Source: Spirochaetaceae bacterium | GTDB lineage: Bacteria; Spirochaetota; Spirochaetia; Treponematales; Breznakiellaceae | DNA length: 11,432 bases | NCBI GenBank assembly: GCA_031278295.1 | Contig: JAITKQ010000049.1 | Span: 1 to 11,432, forward strand | Direction: 5' to 3' | Part shown: in pieces, positions 5,395-11,432 of the stretch | Layout of the letters: each line of letters starts with the position of its first letter | How positions within the stretch are numbered: position 1 is the stretch's first letter | Made by a program: the position numbers and the translations under genes | Notes under the pieces: generated by a model | Told to the model about the DNA's origin: nothing | The model's input: only the letters and a program-made list of their open reading frames with translations | The model's database searches: none

Positions 5395-8059
5395 TTTTCG
5401 TAAACTCCATAAGAGAGGTGACCATGTCCTCCAGCGTGGCGTTCCTGGCGGTAAGGACCTCAAACCCGCAGGCGAGCGCTGCCTCCGCCGTCTGCCTGCC
5501 TATGCAGAGCGCCCGCAGCCCCGCTTTTTGCAGGGCCGCCGTACGCTCCTCACCGGCAATCTGTAAGAAACCCCGCACGGTGGACGCGCTGGTAAACGTA
5601 AGCCAGTCCAGACCCTCGGTGAGCAGTTCGATGAAGCAGGGATCGTCCCTGTGTGGAGGCGGGACCGCGTCGTATACGGGAATGTCTATAAAGCCGATTC
5701 CCGCGGCGGAAAGAGCGTCCGTTACGTCGGCGCCGGCGATTTTTGAACGCGGTAGTATCACGAGCGGGTACCTTGTAGCGTTAATTCTGTCAGATAGAGG
5801 GGGGAGGTCTCCCCCCAGCCTACAGCCGCCGTCGCCCGCAAGCGGGCTTTGGGCGTCTTCCGGCCCCCCCTCTGCGGGGGTGGGCCGGAGGCCTTGGCTA
5901 CCGTGACATCCGCCTGTTCCGGGCCAAAGGCTCATCGCCTTTGGAACCGCCCTTCCCCCGCAACGCCCCCATAGCCCCGTCCCTTCCTCAGCGGCTAAGG
6001 CCGGAGGGCAAACCTCAAGCTGCCTGCCCTCCGATTCTATCGTGTCGGCAAGCAGGCGCCCCAGTGCCTCCCCGCTGTACGTTTCCGGCACAAGGTCCGC
6101 GATGATTCCGCGAGCGGCGAGCGCCCCCGCCGTCGTTTTGCCGATGGCGGCAAAACGGCTTTTGGCAAGGACGCGCACGTCTTTCCCGTACCCAAGGAGC
6201 TTGTCGAAAAAAACCTCCACGCCCGCCGGGCTGGTAAACACAAACCATTCGCCGCCGCGCAGCGAGGAGATCGCGCTTTTAAGCTCCGCGGTGTCCTCTA
6301 CCGCGCGGGTCTCTACCGACGGGATTTCGACCACCTCCGCCCCCTCCGCGGCAAGGAGCGCGGAAAGTTTTGCGGCGCGCGAGCGGGGCCGTGTCAGCCC
6401 TATCCGCAAACCGAAAAGCGGCCTCTTCTCGAACCATGAAAATTGCCCCGAAAGCCCGCAGACTTCGCCTACAACCGTGATTGCCGGGGCGTTTATCCCG
6501 GCCAGCGCGGCCTCCCCGCACAGCCGCTCTATGGTGGAGACGACTTTTTTCTGCCTTGCCGTCGAGCCCTGTTCTATTATCGCCGCCGGCATATCCGGCC
6601 TCATCCCCGCTTCCAGCAGCCCCTTGCAGATCGATTCGAGCGCCGAGACGCCCATCAAAAAAATGATCGTCCCGCCGCTTTTTACGAGGGGGCCGTAGTC
6701 GATGCCCGTCGAATCGTCCTTAAAGCGGGCGCTTACGATGTGCGTCTGTGAACAAAATGAACGGTGCGTCGCGGGAATTCCGGCCAGGGCGGGAACGGCA
6801 AGCGCGGAGCTTAGGCCCGGAATCACCTCGAACGGTATGCCCGCCATGCTTAAAAGTTCAAGTTCCTCGCCGCCCCGCGCGAACAAAAACGGGTCCCCGC
6901 CCTTGAGCCGAGCAAGCTTCTTTCCGGCGGCGGCCTCTTTTAGAAGGATGCTGTTTATTTCTTCCTGGCGGAAGCTATGCTGCCCCGCCTTCTTCCCCAC
7001 GTAAACCGTTTTCACACCAGGCGGAATACGCGCTACCACGCCGCGTCCGGCAAGATTGTCGTACAGAACCATATCCGCCTCGCCGAGCGCCTCCTTAGCC
7101 CTAAGGGTCAGCAGGCCCGGATCCCCCGGCCCCGCCCCTATCAGCGTAACCCTGCCTTTTTTTACGCCGGCCCTGCCGTGGTATTCCATCAAAAGTTTTA
7201 CCGCAAGCTCTTTCCCAAGTTCCTCGCATTCCGTGACAGGGCCGGAAACGCTTCCGGTAACGAAGAGCGAAGTTTCATCCTCCGCGTACAGTCCGCGTAG
7301 CTTGATCGAGCCACCCGATACTTCGGCGTAGGCCGCTATCGGAGAGCCGCAGCCGCCGTCAAGCGTACGGACGAAGGCCCGCTCGGCGAAAGCCGCGGAG
7401 CGGCTTTCGCCGTCGTCGATAGCGCCAAACCAGGCGGAGGCATCCCCCTCCTTCGCGCATACGGCGATAATCCCCTGCCCCGCCGCCGGGATCACCTCGT
7501 CAACGCTGAAAAAGCGCCTTACCCTGGCGGTAAGGCGGAGGCGTTCCAAAGAGGCGGCGGCCAGAACGAGGGCGCCGTATTCGCCGCCGTCCAGCTTTTG
7601 AAGGCGCGTCAGAACGTTGCCGCGTACCGGTTTTATCTCCAGGCCGGGAAACAGTTTTTGTAACTGGACCCTCCGCCTGCCGCCGGAGCAGCCCAGAGGT
7701 TTTGACATGTCCGCCTTTGCTTCCCCGGCGGGCAGCACAAGCGCGTCCCGCGGGTCGTTGCGGCGGAGGAAGGATTTTATTTTGATTCCCTTTTCGACAA
7801 ACGCGGGGATGTCTTTCAGGCTGTGAACCGCCGCGTCAATTTTTCCGTCCAGCAGAGCCCTGTCAAGCTCTTTTATAAAAAGGCCCTTGCCGCCTATGCT
7901 TTCCAGCGGCCTGTCAAGAATCATGTCGCCGCGCGTCTTGATCGTGATTATTTTTGCCGTGATGTTTTTGTCAAACCGCTTTATCCCTTCCACAGCGGTT
8001 TCCGCCTGAATCACGGCAAGGGCGCTTTCGCGGCTGCCGATGCGGAGCGTGCTATCCAA
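5381..8059 (-). CDS. hemC/cobA/hemD: HemC-CobA-HemD triple fusion
   Basis: One 892-residue polypeptide joins three consecutive enzymes. HemC (about 1-300) makes hydroxymethylbilane: DAAVHSLKDIP (76-85) and the cofactor cysteine C237 in LDGGCGSPI are present, but the usual GTSSLRR motif reads GCSGGRR (123-129). CobA/SUMT (about 302-540) methylates uroporphyrinogen III to precorrin-2: GAGPGDPGLL (308-317), RLKGGDPFLFARGGEEL (384-400) and PGLSSALAVPALAGIPATHR (414-433). HemD (about 549-892) closes the ring to uroporphyrinogen III: LTRPRS, FTSPAGVE, AIGKTTA and LVILPRSKIAG. About 80 codons of low-complexity, hairpin-rich sequence (roughly residues 677-757) split the HemD domain. The start is TTG at 8059, directly after the TAG of the preceding gene, with GGAGGGAG upstream. 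CobA-HemD fusions are known; adding HemC is rarer. Confidence 0.95.
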   Translation of the reverse strand: MDSTLRIGSRESALAVIQAETAVEGIKRFDKNITAKIITIKTRGDMILDRPLESIGGKGLFIKELDRALLDGKIDAAVHSLKDIPAFVEKGIKIKSFLRRNDPRDALVLPAGEAKADMSKPLGCSGGRRRVQLQKLFPGLEIKPVRGNVLTRLQKLDGGEYGALVLAAASLERLRLTARVRRFFSVDEVIPAAGQGIIAVCAKEGDASAWFGAIDDGESRSAAFAERAFVRTLDGGCGSPIAAYAEVSGGSIKLRGLYAEDETSLFVTGSVSGPVTECEELGKELAVKLLMEYHGRAGVKKGRVTLIGAGPGDPGLLTLRAKEALGEADMVLYDNLAGRGVVARIPPGVKTVYVGKKAGQHSFRQEEINSILLKEAAAGKKLARLKGGDPFLFARGGEELELLSMAGIPFEVIPGLSSALAVPALAGIPATHRSFCSQTHIVSARFKDDSTGIDYGPLVKSGGTIIFLMGVSALESICKGLLEAGMRPDMPAAIIEQGSTARQKKVVSTIERLCGEAALAGINAPAITVVGEVCGLSGQFSWFEKRPLFGLRIGLTRPRSRAAKLSALLAAEGAEVVEIPSVETRAVEDTAELKSAISSLRGGEWFVFTSPAGVEVFFDKLLGYGKDVRVLAKSRFAAIGKTTAGALAARGIIADLVPETYSGEALGRLLADTIESEGRQLEVCPPALAAEEGTGLWGRCGGRAVPKAMSLWPGTGGCHGSQGLRPTPAEGGPEDAQSPLAGDGGCRLGGDLPPLSDRINATRYPLVILPRSKIAGADVTDALSAAGIGFIDIPVYDAVPPPHRDDPCFIELLTEGLDWLTFTSASTVRGFLQIAGEERTAALQKAGLRALCIGRQTAEAALACGFEVLTARNATLEDMVTSLMEFTKNGNC
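5799..6032 (-). repeat. In-frame hairpin-rich insertion in the HemD domain
   Basis: Five inverted repeats are packed into about 235 bp inside the HemD coding region. They are GGAGGGCA/TGCCCTCC (6003-6010 with 6025-6032); CCAAAGGC/GCCTTTGG (5924-5931 with 5937-5944); a long G/C stem with one mismatch (5857-5872 with 5876-5891); GCCCGC/GCGGGC (5834-5839 with 5842-5847); and GGGGGGAG/CTCCCCCC (5799-5806 with 5809-5816). The encoded stretch (about residues 677-754) is Gly/Pro/Ala-rich, for example GLRPTPAEGGPEDAQSPLAG, and has no place in the HemD fold, whose flanking parts are recognisable on both sides. It has the character of a palindromic mobile repeat that entered in frame, comparable in kind to Rickettsia palindromic elements. 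Exact borders are uncertain by perhaps 25 bp, and no second copy lies in this window. Confidence 0.6.
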
Positions 8060-9373
8060 CTATTCTCCCTCCAAAAGCGCCCTGATTCGCCGCGCCGCGC
8101 CGCTTACCGCCCTGTGATCGCGCCCGTCCGACGTTATGCCGACCGTCAAATGATCCGTGCAGACGAGGGCGGGAAAGTAAAACGAAGATTCTTCTTTGCA
8201 GTCCGCGGTGGATACGGGGATGTTTTTCGCGTTGCATTCGGCGGCGATCATCCTGTTCACGGCGCGGTCGTCTGTCGCGGCGATCACAAAGTCCGCGCGG
8301 CAATCGCCTTCCCTGTAAACACCACGCCGGATGACAAGCCGTTCGTCACGGATGCTTTCTATCCCGCCGCATATTTCCGGCGCGATGATCTCTACGGAGC
8401 AGTCGAAACGGAGCAGGGTTTTAAGGCGGCGCAGCGCCACCTCCCCGCCGCCCGCGATAAGGAATTTTTTGTTTGCGATGTTCGCAAACACCGGGAAGAA
8501 TTTTTTCCGTGCGGCGGGGCTGCCGTATGAAGGCGTATGGCCGCCTTCCACACCGGGCGCCGGGCGCGGGTTTCCGCAGATCGCGCTGACGATCGTATCG
8601 GCGTCAAGGCCCGCCTCACCCTGCTCCGGCGGGCGGACGGCAACGACGCGGCAGTTTTCGGCAAGCGCCGCGTTCACCTTTTCCCCAAAGCCGCCCTCCG
8701 CGCCGCTTTCCTTGCTGACAAGCCACGATGCGTTTACCAGCCGGATCACGGCGCGGTTAAGTTTTTCCGGGAAGGGCCCCTGCATCGCTATAATGTTCTT
8801 TGCCGGTATGCCCGCTTCACGGCAGGCGCGGAGACTTTCCTCCAGCGGCAGAACCCGCGGATAGACGCGCCCCGAAAACGCGCCGGACGAAAAATGGCGC
8901 AGTTCCTTTGAGCCTGTGGTCAGAAAAATATTTCCCGCTTTACCCTTCAAAAAAGAGGCGGCGTCCGAAACGCTGTCAACATAAAATACGCCGGCAGGGG
9001 GCGGCATTGCCGGTATCTCACGGCGCAAACGGAGGTACGCGCGGCCTGAGCTTTCGCAGACGGTTTTTATGTTTTTTGTAACGATTTCCGCGAACGGGTG
9101 GGTGCAGTCGATCACATAATCAGGTTTGTACAGCGTTATTTCGTTCAGCATTTCCCCGCCGTTTAACCTGCCGGAGCGTATCACGGTACTTATTTGCGAG
9201 CCCGCGCCGCCTTGGAGGACTCTGAGGGTTTCGTCCCTTATCAGTTCCGCGCCGTACTCCGTCGCGCAGAAAATATGGGCTTGCAGTTCCATGCTTTTTT
9301 TTTCAGCCCGGTCCAGCAGCGAAACGATAAATTTTTTGCCGTCGCCTGTCCCCGCGAAAATGAAGACCGTCAT
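8060..9373 (-). CDS. cobK/sirC: Precorrin-6A reductase / precorrin-2 dehydrogenase fusion
   Basis: Two cobalamin or sirohaem enzymes in one 437-residue chain. The N-terminal part (about 1-268) is CobK/CbiJ, which reduces (cobalt-)precorrin-6A: IFAGTGDGKKF (5-15), DCTHPFAEIVTKN (89-101), MQGPF (197-201) and VSKESGAEGG (219-228). The C-terminal part (about 291-437) is a precorrin-2 dehydrogenase of the SirC/Met8/CysG-N type, making sirohydrochlorin with NAD: GGGEVALRRLKTLL (308-321), AATDDRAVN (365-373), the likely catalytic Asp at D391 in STADCKEESSFYFPALV, and the ITSDG motif (413-417). A Pro/Gly-rich linker (about 269-290) joins them. ATG 9373 follows the CobJ stop by 3 nt with AAAGG just upstream. 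No ferrochelatase or methyltransferase domain of full CysG is present. Whether cobalt enters before or after this step cannot be read from the sequence. Confidence 0.92.
   Translation of the reverse strand: MTVFIFAGTGDGKKFIVSLLDRAEKKSMELQAHIFCATEYGAELIRDETLRVLQGGAGSQISTVIRSGRLNGGEMLNEITLYKPDYVIDCTHPFAEIVTKNIKTVCESSGRAYLRLRREIPAMPPPAGVFYVDSVSDAASFLKGKAGNIFLTTGSKELRHFSSGAFSGRVYPRVLPLEESLRACREAGIPAKNIIAMQGPFPEKLNRAVIRLVNASWLVSKESGAEGGFGEKVNAALAENCRVVAVRPPEQGEAGLDADTIVSAICGNPRPAPGVEGGHTPSYGSPAARKKFFPVFANIANKKFLIAGGGEVALRRLKTLLRFDCSVEIIAPEICGGIESIRDERLVIRRGVYREGDCRADFVIAATDDRAVNRMIAAECNAKNIPVSTADCKEESSFYFPALVCTDHLTVGITSDGRDHRAVSGAARRIRALLEGE
8529..8548 (-). repeat. Small inverted repeat in the fusion linker
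   Basis: GAAGGCG (8529-8535) and CGCCTTC (8542-8548) form a 7-bp stem with a 6-nt loop. It lies exactly in the codons for the Pro/Gly-rich linker (GVEGGHTPSYGSPA) between the CobK and SirC domains. It may be the trace of an insertion that fused two formerly separate genes, but a short GC-rich inverted repeat can also arise by chance. Confidence 0.3.
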
Positions 9374-9376
9374 CCT

Positions 9377-10114
9377 TTAGCCTTCCGCCCGTAGTTCATA
9401 GCCTCTGCGCGTTACCATCTTTCCGTTGATCACCGCCGTTTCGCTGTTGCCGACAAACACGGTCGTAAACATATCCACGGACGTCTCCCGCAGTTCCCCC
9501 AGGGTAAGAATCCGGCATTCCCCGCCGTCACGTCCTATGCGGCGCGCTGTCCCGCAGACCGTTTCCGGGCCGCGTTCCTGTAAAATGATCGCACAGGCTT
9601 TGGCAAGGTGGCCGGAACGTTTGGCGCTTGACGGGTTGTACAGGCATATCACAAAGCCGCCCGCCGCCGCCGCATGGAGGCGCTTTTCTATCACGACCCA
9701 CGGCGTCAAGAGGTCGGAAAGGCTGACCACGGCAAAATCGTTCGTCAGCGGGGAACCCAACATAGCCGCGCCGGACAGGGCAGCCGTGATTCCCGGCACA
9801 ATTATTATTTCCACCGCCGGGTACAAGTCCGAAAGTTCAAGGCAGACCGCCGCCAGTCCGTAAACCCCCGCGTCCCCGGAACATACAAGCGCCGCGTTTT
9901 TACCGGCGGCGGCCTTTTCCAGCGCAAACAGGCAGCGTTCCTTTTCTTTCCGCATCGGCGTTGAAAAATATTCCTTGCCCGCCGTAAGTTCCTTTACCAG
10001 TTCGAGGTAGAGCGGGTAACCCGCGATCACGTCCGCCGAGGCGAGCGCCGCGCGGGCCTCGCCGCTTAAATACCTGTTGTCGCCCGGCCCTATCCCAACG
10101 ACGTACAGCTTCAT
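9377..10114 (-). CDS. cobJ: Precorrin-3B C17-methyltransferase
   Basis: CobJ (CbiH in the anaerobic pathway) methylates C17 and drives ring contraction during corrin synthesis, using S-adenosylmethionine. The 245-residue length is typical for the single-domain enzyme. Visible motifs are GIGPGD (7-12), GYPLYL (32-37), SGDAGVYGLA (79-88), the PGITAALSGAAMLGSPL segment (107-123) with FAVVSLSDLLTPW (127-139), CLYNPSS (157-163) and the C-terminal FVGNSET (220-226). The ATG overlaps the hemA stop codon in an ATGA and is preceded by the strong ribosome binding site GGAAGGGG. Its presence next to CobK and a CobA domain ties this operon to cobalamin and not to haem. Whether it uses precorrin-3B or cobalt-factor III is not decidable from sequence; an anaerobic spirochaete would favour the cobalt form. 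Confidence 0.94.
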   Translation of the reverse strand: MKLYVVGIGPGDNRYLSGEARAALASADVIAGYPLYLELVKELTAGKEYFSTPMRKEKERCLFALEKAAAGKNAALVCSGDAGVYGLAAVCLELSDLYPAVEIIIVPGITAALSGAAMLGSPLTNDFAVVSLSDLLTPWVVIEKRLHAAAAGGFVICLYNPSSAKRSGHLAKACAIILQERGPETVCGTARRIGRDGGECRILTLGELRETSVDMFTTVFVGNSETAVINGKMVTRRGYELRAEG

Positions 10115-11367
10115 GCCCCTTCCTTGTCCGCCCGGGTTTCGATGATGGACGAGCGCCGCAGCGCGTCAAAACATTCCGGCCAGAGCGCGGCGTCAAGCTT
10201 ATCGCGCAGGCCGAACAGCAGTTTGTCCAGCACTTTTCCGGCGGCCTGGCTTATCGCGCCCCTTAGCCGCTCTTCCGCCATCTTGTCGCGGGCGCAGTCT
10301 TTGACAGCCGTTTTAAGCCGGCGCACGATGTCGTCCGCGGCCTCGTTCCGCACGGCGAGAATCGTTTCGATGTTTACCCGGAACGTGTTCCATTCAACGA
10401 AAGATGACATTTCTTCATCAATTATCTTTTTTATTTTGTCTGAGTCGGCGGGGTAGTCCCGCAACGGACACTGTTCATTGATTTCGTCAATATCAAAGAG
10501 CTTGACGCCGTCGATTTTCTTTAAGTCAGGATCAATATCGCGCGGCATCGCCAGGTCCAAAAACAGCCGCTCCTTTTTGTCGCCAAGCCGCCGGGCGGCC
10601 TCGCCGTAAGTTATCGTATGGTGAGGGCTTACCGTCGCGCTTACCACAACCTGATAATCCGCCAGAACCGCGTAACGCTCGTCATAATCTATCAGGCGGA
10701 CATTACGCGGCGGCGCATTGTCCTGCTTGTGCCGGCGTAGCGTCATCGTAAGGTCCGCGCCGGCGCGGGAAAAAAGCTCGGCGCAAAGCCTCCCGATCAC
10801 GCCGCTTCCGATCACGAGGCAGGACGCGCCCCGTACGCTAAATCCGTTTTCACGGACAAAATCCAGCGCTACGGAAGACACGGAAATATCGGCCCGCGCT
10901 ATGCCGGTCTCCGTCCTGATACGTTTTGCCGAGGCTATAGCGCTCTGAAAGAGGCGCTGCAACGCGGGCAGGACGCTGCCGGCTTCCCGCGCCGCCTCGA
11001 TAGCCTCCTTTACTTGGGAAAGTATCTGATTCTCGCCCCTTATCTGCGATAAGAGGCCTCCGGCAAGGTAAAAAAGATGCTCGACCGCCTCCCGCCCTTC
11101 GCGGCTCACAAAAATATTTTTGCAGTCATCGTAAGGAACATTTTTTAATTCGCTCAAAACCCGGTCAGGACCGGGACAGTCCATGCCCTCGGCGCAGAGC
11201 CAAAGTTCCGTCCGGTTGCAGGTGGCTATTATCACGCAGCCCACCCCGTCGTACCGTTCCCGTACAGTGCGGAGCGCGGAAGCTCTCGCGGCGGAGGTAA
11301 AAGTAAAACATTCGCGTTCCCCCACGCTTGCCCTCGTGTAATCTATGCCTGCCATGCGGATATTCAT
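10111..11367 (-). CDS. hemA: Glutamyl-tRNA reductase
   Basis: HemA reduces glutamyl-tRNA(Glu) to glutamate-1-semialdehyde with NADPH, the first committed step of C5-pathway tetrapyrrole synthesis. From the ATG at 11367 the protein has 418 residues, normal for the family. The catalytic cysteine is C50 in IIATCNRTEL. The substrate region shows HLFYLAGG followed by RGENQILSQVKEA (about 97-122). The NADPH fold has VIGSGVIGRL (185-194), and LDLAMPRDIDP is the usual conserved segment. The C-terminal helices form the dimerisation domain. The frame stays open upstream to 11418, but a promoter lies there, so 11367 (or ATG 11355) is the plausible start. No Shine-Dalgarno precedes either. It is the first gene of the operon and overlaps cobJ by 4 nt. 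No hemL for the next step is in the window. Confidence 0.96.
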   Translation of the reverse strand: MNIRMAGIDYTRASVGERECFTFTSAARASALRTVRERYDGVGCVIIATCNRTELWLCAEGMDCPGPDRVLSELKNVPYDDCKNIFVSREGREAVEHLFYLAGGLLSQIRGENQILSQVKEAIEAAREAGSVLPALQRLFQSAIASAKRIRTETGIARADISVSSVALDFVRENGFSVRGASCLVIGSGVIGRLCAELFSRAGADLTMTLRRHKQDNAPPRNVRLIDYDERYAVLADYQVVVSATVSPHHTITYGEAARRLGDKKERLFLDLAMPRDIDPDLKKIDGVKLFDIDEINEQCPLRDYPADSDKIKKIIDEEMSSFVEWNTFRVNIETILAVRNEAADDIVRRLKTAVKDCARDKMAEERLRGAISQAAGKVLDKLLFGLRDKLDAALWPECFDALRRSSIIETRADKEGA

Positions 11368-11373
11368 CGTTAC

Positions 11374-11402
11374 ACTATACCAATACCTGGTTTTTATGTC
11401 AG
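11374..11402 (-). promoter_or_regulatory. Promoter of the hem/cob operon
   Basis: On the - strand, -35 CTGACA (11397-11402), a 17-nt spacer and -10 TATAGT (11374-11379) each match the sigma-70 consensus in five of six positions. A TG upstream of the -10 (TGGTATAGT) adds an extended -10 element. The -10 ends 6 nt before the hemA ATG at 11367, so transcription would begin at or next to that ATG. There is no room for a riboswitch or attenuator between promoter and gene. Confidence 0.6.
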
Positions 11403-11432
11403 TCACCCAAATATACACGGGCAGCCGGCGGG

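Noticed and set aside
7823..8530. A 235-codon + strand open frame across the junction of two hem operon genes
   Set aside because: Both - strand genes beneath it have clear family motifs; the + strand product has no recognisable domain.

Overview
This window most likely comes from a spirochaete related to Treponema, perhaps one of the GC-rich gut treponemes. The evidence is the look of the Der GTPase and the short MerR protein encoded directly after it, plus the mix of GC-rich housekeeping genes with one strikingly AT-rich gene of unknown function. This placement comes from reading the proteins, not from a database search.

Left part (1-2070): the possible tail of an upstream gene is followed by der (ribosome-assembly GTPase) and a small MerR-type regulator on the + strand, overlapping by 4 nt. 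A GC-rich gap of about 240 nt with a long imperfect hairpin separates them from a convergent gene. Middle part (2071-4401): a 625-residue protein of unknown function lies on the - strand and is clearly AT-richer than everything around it. Upstream of it is a 435-nt stretch holding what looks like a small broken gene (one nonsense codon, one frameshift), facing promoter-like sequences and several perfect palindromes.

Right part (4396-11432): a tight - strand operon for tetrapyrrole synthesis, in transcription order hemA, cobJ (cbiH), a cobK(cbiJ)-sirC fusion, a hemC-cobA-hemD triple fusion, and hemB. Junctions are a 4-nt overlap, a 3-nt gap, a 0-nt gap and a 14-nt overlap. A good promoter sits directly before hemA, so close that the transcript may be leaderless. 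A perfect 13-bp hairpin covers the hemB stop codon.

Together the five proteins convert glutamyl-tRNA to 5-aminolevulinate (HemA, with an aminomutase encoded elsewhere), then to porphobilinogen (HemB), hydroxymethylbilane (HemC domain), uroporphyrinogen III (HemD domain), precorrin-2 (CobA domain) and sirohydrochlorin (SirC domain). CobJ and CobK act later in corrin ring synthesis. No gene of the protohaem branch is present, so this operon points to cobalamin and/or sirohaem. The most unusual structure is an in-frame, hairpin-rich, low-complexity insertion of about 80 codons inside the HemD domain, which looks like a palindromic repeat element that has entered a coding sequence.
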